Source: Clostridiaceae bacterium
Lineage (GTDB): Bacteria > Bacillota > Clostridia > Oscillospirales > Acutalibacteraceae
Length of the DNA stretch: 12,345 nucleotides
Direction: 5' to 3'
Assembly (NCBI GenBank): GCA_016292455.1
Contig: JAEDIL010000053.1
Coordinates: forward strand, 1-12,345
In this document: positions 5,978-12,345 of the stretch, piece by piece
How the letters are laid out: the number at the start of each line of letters is the position of its first letter
Position numbering within the stretch: position 1 is the stretch's first letter
Position numbers and translations under genes: made by a program
Notes under the pieces: generated by a model
What the model saw: the letters and a program-made list of their open reading frames with translations, nothing else
What the model was told of the DNA's origin: nothing
Database searches by the model: none

Positions 5978-6550
5978 ATGAAAGGCAAAAGAATTCTTAT
6001 AGTTATTCTTGCAGTGCTTGTTGTTTTCGGAGGTCTCGTCGGCTTTGTTGCCGGAAGCTACAACTCGCTTGTTGAAAAGCAGACGGCTCTTGAAGCGAGG
6101 CAGGCTGATGTTCAGACGCAGCTGCAGCGCCGTGCAGACCTGATCCCGAACTTTGTTGCAACGGTCAAAGGTTACAGCGATTTTGAAAAAGCTACTCTTT
6201 CGGCAGTTACCGAGGCCCGTGCAGCTGTTGCCGGCGCCAAAAACGGCGAAAGCCTGTCTGCGGCAAACGAACAGCTTGACAAGGCAATTTCCGTCTGGGT
6301 CAACGCTGTCACAGAAGCCTATCCCGAGTTGAAAGCTGACAAAAACTACCTTGCTTTACAGGATGAGCTTTCAGGAACGGAAAACAGAATTGCTGTTGCA
6401 AGACGGGATTATAATGCGGCTGTTCAGGAATATAATCTTTCAATCCGCAGTTTTCCGAAAAACATTCTTGCCGGAATGTTCGGCTTTGAAAAGGCAGAGC
6501 TTTTTTCTGCTGACGAAAATGCCCAGACAGCTCCGAGCGTACAGTTCTGA
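5978..6550 (+). CDS. lemA: LemA family membrane protein
   Basis: This 190-residue protein matches the usual length and layout of LemA: a short positive N terminus (KGKR), one membrane helix (about 5-27), the family's YNSLV motif (28-32) and a helical domain containing the signature QLQRRADLIPN (48-58) and the following TVKGYSDFE (62-70). The remaining helices form the predicted coiled helical bundle, and the C terminus is short and non-conserved. LemA proteins are widespread; one homologue gave an epitope recognised by T cells in Listeria, but the molecular function is not established. The reading frame is open upstream, but ATG 5978 is chosen because AAAGGAGG (5962-5969) is eight bases before it and the signal-anchor starts there. 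It is directly followed by a TPM-domain gene, a pairing seen in many bacteria, suggesting joint action at the cell envelope. Confidence 0.93.
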   Translation: MKGKRILIVILAVLVVFGGLVGFVAGSYNSLVEKQTALEARQADVQTQLQRRADLIPNFVATVKGYSDFEKATLSAVTEARAAVAGAKNGESLSAANEQLDKAISVWVNAVTEAYPELKADKNYLALQDELSGTENRIAVARRDYNAAVQEYNLSIRSFPKNILAGMFGFEKAELFSADENAQTAPSVQF

Positions 6551-6555
6551 TTGAT

Positions 6556-7380
6556 ATGAAAAAGTTTTTATCGGCTTTTGCCGCTTTTTGCTTCATTGTC
6601 TGTCTGCTTGCTCCCTGCTCGTTGGCAACCGGTGTCCCCGAACACACAAATGAGTTTTTTGTCAACGACTTCGCCGGGGTGCTGTCTGACGAGGACAAGG
6701 CGATAATTCAGAGTCAGGGTGAATCGTTGTACTATAAAACTCAGGCGCAGCTTGTGGTTGCAACGGTTCAGTCGCTTGACGGAACGGACATTGAAACCTA
6801 TGCAAACGATATGTTCCGCACATGGAAGCTCGGAGACGCCCAAAAGAACAACGGCGTTCTCCTCCTCCTTTCTGTCGGCGACCGCAAGGTCAGGATAGAA
6901 GTCGGATATGGTCTTGAAGGAGCTTTGAACGACAGCAAGTGCGGAAGAATTCTCAGAGAATACGGCAACCCGAGTTTTTCAAAGAACATGTTTTCCGAGG
7001 GAATTCTTTCCGTCTATGGCGTACTTATCAACGAAGTCTGCGATGAATACGGAATAGAACACATAGCTGATGTCTCCGATGCAGGAAAATCAGACGATGT
7101 ATATGAGTATATCGGCAGCATAATGGCCGGTGACGATGATTCGTTTGACAAAGAGGATGTAAAAGCAATTCTGACCGTGATTTTTATTGTGGTCTGTCTT
7201 CTGTTTAACTTGTTCTCGAGAAGAAGACGTCGCAGAGGGTTTTTCTTCGGACCGGGCTTTTTCGGCGGCGGTTCTTCCGGAGGAGGATTCTTTGGCGGCT
7301 CAGGCGGATTCTCCGGCGGCGGAGGTTTTTCGGGCGGCGGAGGTTCTTCCGGAGGCGGCGGAGCTTCAAGCAGTTTTTAA
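6556..7380 (+). CDS. TPM-domain membrane protein with glycine-rich tail (YgcG-like)
   Basis: This 274-residue protein has a Sec signal peptide (1-24, probable cleavage after SLA), an extracytoplasmic TPM domain (about 34-160) with the family features VNDFAGVL (36-43), NNGVLLLLSVGDRKVRIEVGYG (98-119 region) and an acidic linker. A membrane helix (about 203-220) follows, then six consecutive arginines (222-227) and a Gly/Ser/Phe-rich tail to the end. The arginines directly after the helix argue for an outside-to-inside topology, with the tail in the cytoplasm. TPM domains have been described as phosphatase-like in plant thylakoid protein TLP18.3, and related proteins act in photosystem II repair; the bacterial function is unclear. 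ATG 6556 lies five bases after the lemA stop with no good Shine-Dalgarno sequence, so expression probably depends on coupling to lemA. Alternative starts are not better. A strong terminator follows. Confidence 0.9.
   Translation: MKKFLSAFAAFCFIVCLLAPCSLATGVPEHTNEFFVNDFAGVLSDEDKAIIQSQGESLYYKTQAQLVVATVQSLDGTDIETYANDMFRTWKLGDAQKNNGVLLLLSVGDRKVRIEVGYGLEGALNDSKCGRILREYGNPSFSKNMFSEGILSVYGVLINEVCDEYGIEHIADVSDAGKSDDVYEYIGSIMAGDDDSFDKEDVKAILTVIFIVVCLLFNLFSRRRRRRGFFFGPGFFGGGSSGGGFFGGSGGFSGGGGFSGGGGSSGGGGASSSF
7256..7377 (+). repeat. Low-complexity Gly-codon repeat region in the TPM gene
   Basis: Imperfect units built on GGCGGCGGAGG and TTCTTCCGGAGG repeat through the last 120 bases of the TPM gene, encoding the Gly/Ser/Phe tail. 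Near-identical units such as GGCGGCGGAGGTT occur at about 7316 and 7334. All units keep the reading frame. Such tracts can vary in length between strains, and they are common in this protein family. Confidence 0.7.
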
Positions 7381-7391
7381 AATTAGAATCA

Positions 7392-7438
7392 CAGGCTGCA
7401 AAGCACGGATTGGTTCTGTGCTTTGCAGCCTGCTTTTT
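7392..7438 (+). terminator. Strong intrinsic terminator of lemA-TPM unit
   Basis: An 18-base-pair stem, CAGGCTGCAAAGCACGGA (7392-7409) with TCTGTGCTTTGCAGCCTG (7415-7432), contains a single G-U pair and has a five-base loop TTGGT. It is followed by C and five T (7434-7438). It lies 12 bases after the TPM stop. Because the exporter genes converge from the right and end at 7457, it may also limit leftward transcripts, though the leftward T tract is poor. Confidence 0.92.
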
Positions 7439-7456
7439 GCTTAGTGGTTTGTTATT

Positions 7457-9196
7457 CTATCGTGCAAACTGACTGTTATATAGTTCAGCGTAAAAGCCGT
7501 TCTTTTTCAGCAGTTCACCGTGTTTTCCCTGCTCAATAATTTTTCCGTTCTTCATAACAAGAATTACGTCTGCCTGACGGATTGTTGAAAGACGGTGTGC
7601 CACAATGAAGCTGGTTCTGCCTTTCATCATCATTGAAAAGGCGGACTGAACCTTCATTTCCGTTCGCGTGTCGATTGAAGAGGTTGCCTCGTCAAGAATC
7701 AGCATCGGCGGAAGAACAAGCATTGCTCTTGCAATGCACAAAAGCTGTCTTTGTCCGGCAGAAAGGTTGCTGCCCGAAGCAACAACCGGTGTGTCATAGC
7801 CCTGCGGAAGCCGTTTGATGAAGGAGTGTGCATGCGCTGCTTTTGCCGCCGCAACAATCTCTTCATCGGAAGCGTCCGGCTTGCCGTAAGCGATGTTTTC
7901 CCTGACTGTTCCGCCGGAAAGCCATGTATCCTGGAGAACCATGCCGTAGCGCGAACGCAAATCGTGCCGCGTCATGCTGCGAATATCGCATGAATCAACG
8001 TTGATTGAACCGGAATTTACATCATAGAACCTCATAATAAGGTTGATGAGAGTGGTCTTACCGCAGCCGGTCGGGCCGACAATTGCAACGCTTTGTCCGG
8101 CTTTGACGTTTAGGTTGAAGTTTTCAATGAGCGGTCTGTTTTTGCTGTAACTGAAACAGACGTTTTTAAAGGAAACGTTGCCCTCAACGGGTGGAGAAAC
8201 GGGGTCTTCCTTTTCGGGCGTCTGATTTTCTTCTTCAAGAATATCAAAAATCCTTTTTGCGCAGGTGAGCGCATTCTGGAATTCCGTGACTACGGAGCTT
8301 ATCTCGTTGAACGGTTTCGCATACTGACCGGCGTAGCTGAGAAAAACGCTGAGCGTTCCGATAGTGATGCCTGCCGAACCGCCTGAAATTGCAAAAGCAG
8401 CACCTATCAGCGTAACAATTGCATAGACGAAATTGTTGATCAATCTTGTGCTCGGATTGACAAGACTTGAAAAAAACGTTGCTTTTAGCGAGGCGGAGCG
8501 CAATTTTTCGTTGACTTCATCAAAGTCCCGAAGACTTTTTTCCTGTGCAGCGAAAGCTTTGAGCACCGGCTGACCTTCAATCAGCTCGTTGACAAGGGCT
8601 GTTTCGTCACCTCTGGTCTGTGCCTGTTCAATAAAATAGCGATGCGTCCTGAAAGCGATGAAGCGGGCAATCAGAATTGAAAACGGCGTCAGAACAAAAA
8701 CTGCTAACGCTATTGTCCAGTTGATTGAAAACATTATGGCGAGAATGGAAACAATGGTGATTATCCCTGTAAACAGTTGGGTAAAGCCCATCAGAAGTCC
8801 GTCGGAGAAAGTGTCAATGTCCGCAGTCATTCTGCTGAGAATATCGCCGGAAGCGTGGCTGTCGAGAAAAGAAACCGGAAGCACATGAAGCTTTTCGCTC
8901 AGGCGGTTTCTGAGACTGCGGCAGATGCAGTAGGCAGTCTTGTTGTTGAGAATTGCCATAACATATTGGGACAAAGCCGCAATAGCTGCCGCAGCGGCAA
9001 TCAGAATAACCTTTGTTGAAATAACGCCGAAATCAACCTTTCCTTCGCCGAGCATATAATCTATTGCATCACCGGTGAATACGGGAATAAGAAGAGCGCC
9101 GGCAACGCTGAACAGTGCGCAGATTATGCTGAAAGCAATGAATATTCCGTATGGCTTTGTCAGTTTCAGAACCTTTTTCATTGTGCTGTTCTTCAT
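7457..9196 (-). CDS. ABC exporter half-transporter, catalytic-site subunit
   Basis: This 579-residue half-transporter has an N-terminal six-helix exporter domain (about 15-310) fused to a nucleotide-binding domain (about 340-579). The motifs are Walker A GPTGCGKT at 374-381, Q-loop Q422, signature LSAGQ at 478-482, Walker B LILDEA with D502/E503, and H-loop H534 in AHRLSTI. The glutamate and histidine needed for hydrolysis are intact, while the signature has Ala in place of the first Gly, as is common for the subunit that completes the degenerate site of its partner. It is a multidrug/lipid-type exporter (LmrCD, BmrCD, TM287/288 architecture), probably a heterodimer with the gene just upstream, whose stop overlaps this start by four bases (ATGA). 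GGGAGGTG (complement of 9204-9211) is a strong ribosome-binding site. The substrate is unknown. Confidence 0.93.
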   Translation of the reverse strand: MKNSTMKKVLKLTKPYGIFIAFSIICALFSVAGALLIPVFTGDAIDYMLGEGKVDFGVISTKVILIAAAAAIAALSQYVMAILNNKTAYCICRSLRNRLSEKLHVLPVSFLDSHASGDILSRMTADIDTFSDGLLMGFTQLFTGIITIVSILAIMFSINWTIALAVFVLTPFSILIARFIAFRTHRYFIEQAQTRGDETALVNELIEGQPVLKAFAAQEKSLRDFDEVNEKLRSASLKATFFSSLVNPSTRLINNFVYAIVTLIGAAFAISGGSAGITIGTLSVFLSYAGQYAKPFNEISSVVTEFQNALTCAKRIFDILEEENQTPEKEDPVSPPVEGNVSFKNVCFSYSKNRPLIENFNLNVKAGQSVAIVGPTGCGKTTLINLIMRFYDVNSGSINVDSCDIRSMTRHDLRSRYGMVLQDTWLSGGTVRENIAYGKPDASDEEIVAAAKAAHAHSFIKRLPQGYDTPVVASGSNLSAGQRQLLCIARAMLVLPPMLILDEATSSIDTRTEMKVQSAFSMMMKGRTSFIVAHRLSTIRQADVILVMKNGKIIEQGKHGELLKKNGFYAELYNSQFAR

Positions 9197-10923
9197 TCTG
9201 CTTCACCTCCCGAACATTGGCTTTCGTAGATTTCACGGTATTCCTCGCAGGTTTTCAAAAGCTCCTCGTGTTTTCCTTTGCCGGCAAGCTTTCCGTCATC
9301 AAGAACAAGAATGAGGTCTGCTTCCGAAAGTGAACCTGCCCGCTGGCTTATCATTAAAACGGTGACATCATCGGGCAAGGTCCTGAGCGCTTTCCGCAGT
9401 GCGGCGTCTGTTGCAAAATCGAGGGCTGAAAAGCTGTCGTCAAGAATCAGAATTTTTGCCTTTGAAACAAGGGCGCGCGCAATGGTCAGCCTTTGCTTCT
9501 GACCGCCGGAAAAGTTTGCACCGTTCTGTTCAACCGGTTCATCAAGCATGCCCGGTTTTTCACGCACAAAATCTGCTGCCTGAGCAAGTTCAAGCGCGTT
9601 CCACAGCTCTTCGTCCGTTGCCTGCTCATTCCCTAATTTCAGATTGCTTCTGACTGTACCTTTGAAAAGCCGTGCTTTCTGCTCAACGACGGAAATCATA
9701 CTGCGAAGCTCGCTTTGTGCAATGCTTTCAATCGGAACTCCGCAAAGTCTGATTTGACCGCTTGTTGAATCATAAAACCGAAGAACCAGATTGATTAGCG
9801 TTGTTTTTCCGCTTCCGGTTGCACCGATAATTCCGACTGTTTTGCCCTTTTTGACCGAGAAAGAAATATCAGTCAGTGTATCTGCACCGCCGCCGTCATA
9901 TCTGAAGCTGACATGCTCAAAACAAAGCGCTTCATCGCTTTTTGAGAGATCTGCGCCCGTTTCCCCGGAAAACTCCATCGAGCTTTCCATTTCAAGAATC
10001 TGACCGACACGGTTCATTCCCGCAGCGGAGCGGCCGAGCTGTGTGATGAGGTTTGCAAGCTTTACAAGCTCAACAAGAATCTGGGAAATGTAGTTTATCA
10101 AAGCTATAATGTTGCCGGTGAGGAGCAGACCGGAATCAATTTTTTTTGCTCCGAGCCATAAAACAAGAATGATTACGCCGTTGACAACAACATAGGTCAG
10201 CGGATTCATTATTGAAGCGATTCTGCCGACTTCAATCTGGGAAGAAAGAAGAATACTGTTTGCCGCTTCAAACTTTTCCTGTTGTTTCTTTTCGCGGGAA
10301 AAGGCACGGATGACACGGACTCCGTCAAGGTTTTCATTTGTTATTTCGGTCACGTTGTCTAAGTTTTGCTGAACACGTCTGTAATGGGAAGCTGTAACGG
10401 TCATTACGCCGAATACGATTAAAAACAACAGCGCTATTGCAACAACGAAGATCAGCGCAAGATTCGCGTTGATTGAAAAGGCGAGAACAGTTGCGCCTAA
10501 AACAATGAACGGACTCCTCAAAAAGAGACGCAGAAAGAGATTGACGCCGTTCTGAATCTGATTTATGTCGCTTGTCATTCTTGTGATGAGCGTTGAAGTT
10601 GTAACCTTGTCAAGCTCTTTGAGGCTGAGCGACTGAATTTTTGCAAGCAATCTGTGTCTCAAATCGGCGCCGGTATCGACGGCAACCTTGGCGGAGAAAA
10701 ACTGAGCAACAACGCAGCAGGCAAAACCGAATACCGCCATAGCGACGAGCAGAAAAAAACGGCTAACAACGTAGTGTTTATCGTTTTTTGCAATACCGTT
10801 GTCAATGATGTCCGCAACAATCAGCGGCACGGCAAGGTCAAAACAGGCTTCAAGACATTTCAAAAGCGGAGCGAGTATGCTTTGAAGCCTGTTCTTTTTT
10901 AAACTCTCAATAAGATGCTTCAT
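9193..10923 (-). CDS. ABC exporter half-transporter, degenerate-site subunit
   Basis: This 576-residue half-transporter has six membrane helices (about 12-300) and a C-terminal nucleotide-binding domain (about 332-576). Motifs are Walker A GATGSGKT at 367-374, Q-loop Q415, signature FSGGQ at 471-475, and Walker B ILILDD with Asp496 where the catalytic Glu is expected. The H-loop reads SQRAG with Gln527 in place of His. These two changes mark a non-hydrolysing ATP site, well known in heterodimeric exporters such as TM287/288 and LmrCD. Its own canonical signature would complete the active site of the partner. An open frame extends 14 codons upstream, but the start at 10923 is chosen because AGAGGA lies just before that ATG. 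It is the promoter-proximal gene of a two-gene unit facing away from a LysR-type regulator. Export of a drug, peptide or lipid is plausible; no substrate can be read from the sequence. Confidence 0.92.
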   Translation of the reverse strand: MKHLIESLKKNRLQSILAPLLKCLEACFDLAVPLIVADIIDNGIAKNDKHYVVSRFFLLVAMAVFGFACCVVAQFFSAKVAVDTGADLRHRLLAKIQSLSLKELDKVTTSTLITRMTSDINQIQNGVNLFLRLFLRSPFIVLGATVLAFSINANLALIFVVAIALLFLIVFGVMTVTASHYRRVQQNLDNVTEITNENLDGVRVIRAFSREKKQQEKFEAANSILLSSQIEVGRIASIMNPLTYVVVNGVIILVLWLGAKKIDSGLLLTGNIIALINYISQILVELVKLANLITQLGRSAAGMNRVGQILEMESSMEFSGETGADLSKSDEALCFEHVSFRYDGGGADTLTDISFSVKKGKTVGIIGATGSGKTTLINLVLRFYDSTSGQIRLCGVPIESIAQSELRSMISVVEQKARLFKGTVRSNLKLGNEQATDEELWNALELAQAADFVREKPGMLDEPVEQNGANFSGGQKQRLTIARALVSKAKILILDDSFSALDFATDAALRKALRTLPDDVTVLMISQRAGSLSEADLILVLDDGKLAGKGKHEELLKTCEEYREIYESQCSGGEAE

Positions 10924-10953
10924 ATTATTCCTCTCAGATTTTGATTTCAAAAC

Positions 10954-10982
10954 ATTATAATACAAATATTATCTCTTGTAAA
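10954..10982 (-). promoter_or_regulatory. Promoter of the ABC exporter genes
   Basis: On the minus strand, TTTACA (complement of 10977-10982, 5 of 6 to consensus), a 17-base spacer and a perfect TATAAT (complement of 10954-10959). The predicted leader is about 25 bases. Its -35 box shares bases with the -35 of the divergent regulator promoter. Confidence 0.7.
10957..10972. promoter_or_regulatory. Inverted repeat between exporter and LysR gene, candidate operator
   Basis: ATAATA (10957-10962), CAAA, TATTAT (10967-10972) is a perfect inverted repeat lying in the spacer and -10 of the exporter promoter and just upstream of the -35 of the regulator. Its position suits a regulator acting on both promoters. 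The region is very A/T-rich, where such repeats arise by chance, and it is not the odd-spaced T-N11-A typical of LysR sites, so the call is tentative. Confidence 0.35.
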
Positions 10983-11003
10983 ATATATAATTTATGCTAT
11001 AAT
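10976..11003 (+). promoter_or_regulatory. Extended -10 promoter of the LysR-type regulator gene
   Basis: TTGTAA (10976-10981, 4 of 6), a 16-base spacer and a perfect TATAAT (10998-11003) preceded by TGC, giving an extended -10 element that can compensate for a weak -35. The regulator ATG is about 30 bases downstream of the -10. Confidence 0.7.
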
Positions 11004-11034
11004 TATACAAAGTTCATATAAGTCGGAGCAAGCA

Positions 11035-11904
11035 ATGGATTTAAAACAGTTGAGATATTTTGTCACAGTCGTTGAGGAAAAAACCGTCACCGCTGCCGCC
11101 GAAAAGCTGAATATGACTCAACCGCCGCTGACGGCGCAGTTGCATGCGCTTGAAGAAGAACACGGATGCAGTCTTTTTCTGCGGGAAGGCAGACGGCTCA
11201 GACCGAATGAAGCCGGAATGTGCTTTTATGCCCGGGCACTTGAAATAATCGGAATGTGTGACAGCTTAAAAAGGGAAATGGGACAGTTCCGAAAGGGCGC
11301 GAGAGGAACGCTCAGTATCGGTGTTGTTTCTTCCGTTCAGGGAACAGTTTTCACAAAATGGGTGTGTGAGTATTCTTCAAGTCATCCGCAGGTCATGCTT
11401 TCGGTTATAAGTGCAAATACATACGAGCTTCTGGAAAAACTGCGCAATCATGAAATAGACATGGCTGTTGTCAGAACGCCGTTTGCTGCCGGCGATCTTG
11501 AAACCGAATATCTCTACGATGAAACTATGGTTGCTGTCGGAGAAGAACGCTTCTTTTCCGACGCAGGAAAAGACCGTATCAGTCTGCAAGAGCTTTCGCA
11601 AATACCGATAATTTTTTACCGCCGCTGGCAAAAGGTTATTGAAGCGTGTTTTGAGTCCGGGGGGCTTGCGCCTTTTGTATATTGCGTCAATGATGACGCG
11701 TCAATGACGCTCAGTCTTGCTCTCAGCGGTCTCGGAGTGGGAATCATGCCGCCGTCGGTTCTGCCGAAGGAATTGCCCGAGGGTATTCTTGCGTTTAAAA
11801 TTGATGAGCCTACGCTGGTTTCCTGCATTGCACTTGTCTGCAACAGCAAAAAGCAGCTGCCTGAGTCTGCAAAGCTGTTCTGGCAGCTTGTTTCAAAAAA
11901 ATAG
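11035..11904 (+). CDS. LysR-type transcriptional regulator
   Basis: This 289-residue protein is standard LysR length. The N-terminal winged helix-turn-helix (1-60) has the typical pattern: MDLKQLRYFVTVVE, then TAAAEKLNMTQPPLTAQLHALE spanning about 19-40, followed by LFLREGRRLRPNEAG. A linker helix and a two-lobed periplasmic-binding-protein-like effector domain (about 92-289) follow, including GTLSIGVV, the MAVVRTP segment and the GLGVGIMPPSVLP loop. LysR proteins are usually tetrameric activators or repressors of a divergent neighbour and of their own gene; here the neighbour is a two-subunit ABC exporter, the likely target. The effector cannot be deduced. GGAG (11025-11028), six bases before ATG, supports the start. 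No terminator was seen after the stop, so the following small gene may be partly cotranscribed. Confidence 0.93.
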   Translation: MDLKQLRYFVTVVEEKTVTAAAEKLNMTQPPLTAQLHALEEEHGCSLFLREGRRLRPNEAGMCFYARALEIIGMCDSLKREMGQFRKGARGTLSIGVVSSVQGTVFTKWVCEYSSSHPQVMLSVISANTYELLEKLRNHEIDMAVVRTPFAAGDLETEYLYDETMVAVGEERFFSDAGKDRISLQELSQIPIIFYRRWQKVIEACFESGGLAPFVYCVNDDASMTLSLALSGLGVGIMPPSVLPKELPEGILAFKIDEPTLVSCIALVCNSKKQLPESAKLFWQLVSKK

Positions 11905-11993
11905 GGTTGCTTGCGAAAAACATCCGGTTCGTCAGTTTATATAAGCAAAAGAAAGCAAAACAAAATTACAAAAAATTTTTGGAGGAAACGATT

Positions 11994-12317
11994 ATGGTAT
12001 GTACAACAACCCCGACTATTGAAAACGCTGAAATTGTGTCCTATCTCGGAATTGTTACCGGCGAGGTCGTCTCGGGGGTGGATTTTATTCGTGACTTCGG
12101 CGCCTCAATCCGCAACTTTATCGGCGGCAGGTCATCGGGCTATGAAGAAGAGCTCATCAGAGCCCGTGAGGACGCTCTGAGGGAAATGGAAGGAAGGGCG
12201 CAGCAACTCGGCGCCAACGCTGTTGTCGGCGTTGACATTGATTACGAGGTACTCGGACAAGGCAATATGCTGATGGTTTCAGTCAGCGGAACTGCCGTTG
12301 TTGTCAGAGGAAAGTAA
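11994..12317 (+). CDS. UPF0145 (YbjQ-like) putative heavy-metal-binding domain protein
   Basis: This 107-residue cytoplasmic protein, with no signal peptide or membrane helix, covers the complete YbjQ/UPF0145 family length. Conserved features include GEVVSGVDFIRDFGASIRN (23-41), the GGRSSGYEEEL segment (44-54), a helix with paired Arg/Glu, LGANAVVGVDIDYEVLG (72-88) and the C-terminal MVSVSGTAVVV strand. The family forms a pentameric barrel-like assembly in known structures and is annotated as possibly metal-binding, but its function is unproven. The frame is open for 29 codons upstream, but ATG 11994 is chosen because GGAGG (11981-11985) lies eight bases before it. The 89-base gap after the LysR gene contains no confident promoter or terminator. 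A hairpin arm begins just after the stop. Confidence 0.93.
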   Translation: MVCTTTPTIENAEIVSYLGIVTGEVVSGVDFIRDFGASIRNFIGGRSSGYEEELIRAREDALREMEGRAQQLGANAVVGVDIDYEVLGQGNMLMVSVSGTAVVVRGK

Positions 12318-12324
12318 AAAGCAG

Positions 12325-12345
12325 AAAAGAGGGACTGTCGCATTC
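12325..12345. terminator. Truncated hairpin arm at the right edge
   Basis: Eight bases after the UPF0145 stop, an A-rich stretch leads into GGGACTGTCGCATTC at the window end. The A-run, the GC-rich arm and the position after a stop codon suit the first half of an intrinsic terminator. The sequence matches the reverse complement of the left-edge arm (GGGACTGGCGCATTT) at 13 of 15 bases. The second arm lies outside, so the structure is not seen in full. Confidence 0.4.

Noticed and set aside
6600..6630. Possible lipobox in the TPM protein (LAPC)
   Set aside because: Proline directly before the cysteine is not accepted by lipoprotein signal peptidase; an ordinary Sec cleavage after SLA fits better.
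11905..11993. Possible promoter TTGCGA...TTTATA before the UPF0145 gene
   Set aside because: The spacing is 19 bases and both boxes are weak; not enough to annotate.

Overview
The window looks like chromosomal DNA from a Gram-positive, low-to-moderate-GC anaerobe of the class Clostridia, probably in the gut Oscillospirales/Ruminococcaceae range. The evidence is strong GGAGG ribosome-binding sites, an ECF-type vitamin transporter with its own energizing module, a diacylglyceryl lipoprotein signal, a LemA/TPM pair and a cobalamin riboswitch. Placement below class is inference. There are no tRNAs, rRNAs, CRISPR arrays, insertion sequences or phage genes. The genes form a compact, ordinary chromosomal layout with 3 transcription units to the right, 2 to the left and short regulated gaps.

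Left part (1-1717): edge hairpins/terminators, then a leftward comM/yifB gene with its own promoter. It is divergent from the next unit.

Central part (1769-5812): the most interesting block. A consensus-like promoter drives a leader holding a divergent but recognisable cobalamin riboswitch and a rho-independent terminator. Four tightly packed genes follow: ecfT (transmembrane coupling protein), a double-length ecfA carrying two complete ABC ATPase halves, an ECF substrate-binding S component with an extra N-terminal hairpin and a TTG start, and a lipoprotein with a DUF4430 (transcobalamin-like C-terminal) domain. Together they predict a complete corrinoid uptake system, shut off by cobalamin, with an extracytoplasmic lipid-anchored partner that is unusual for ECF transporters.

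Next (5891-7438): a probable promoter, lemA and a TPM-domain membrane protein with a glycine-rich tail, closed by a very strong hairpin terminator.

Right part (7457-12345): a leftward pair of overlapping genes encodes a heterodimeric ABC exporter with one degenerate ATP site. It is divergently transcribed from a LysR-type regulator across 111 bp that contain two interlocked promoters and an inverted repeat, so the regulator is a good candidate to control the exporter. A small UPF0145 (YbjQ-like) gene follows. The window closes inside what appears to be the first arm of a hairpin resembling the one cut at the left edge.
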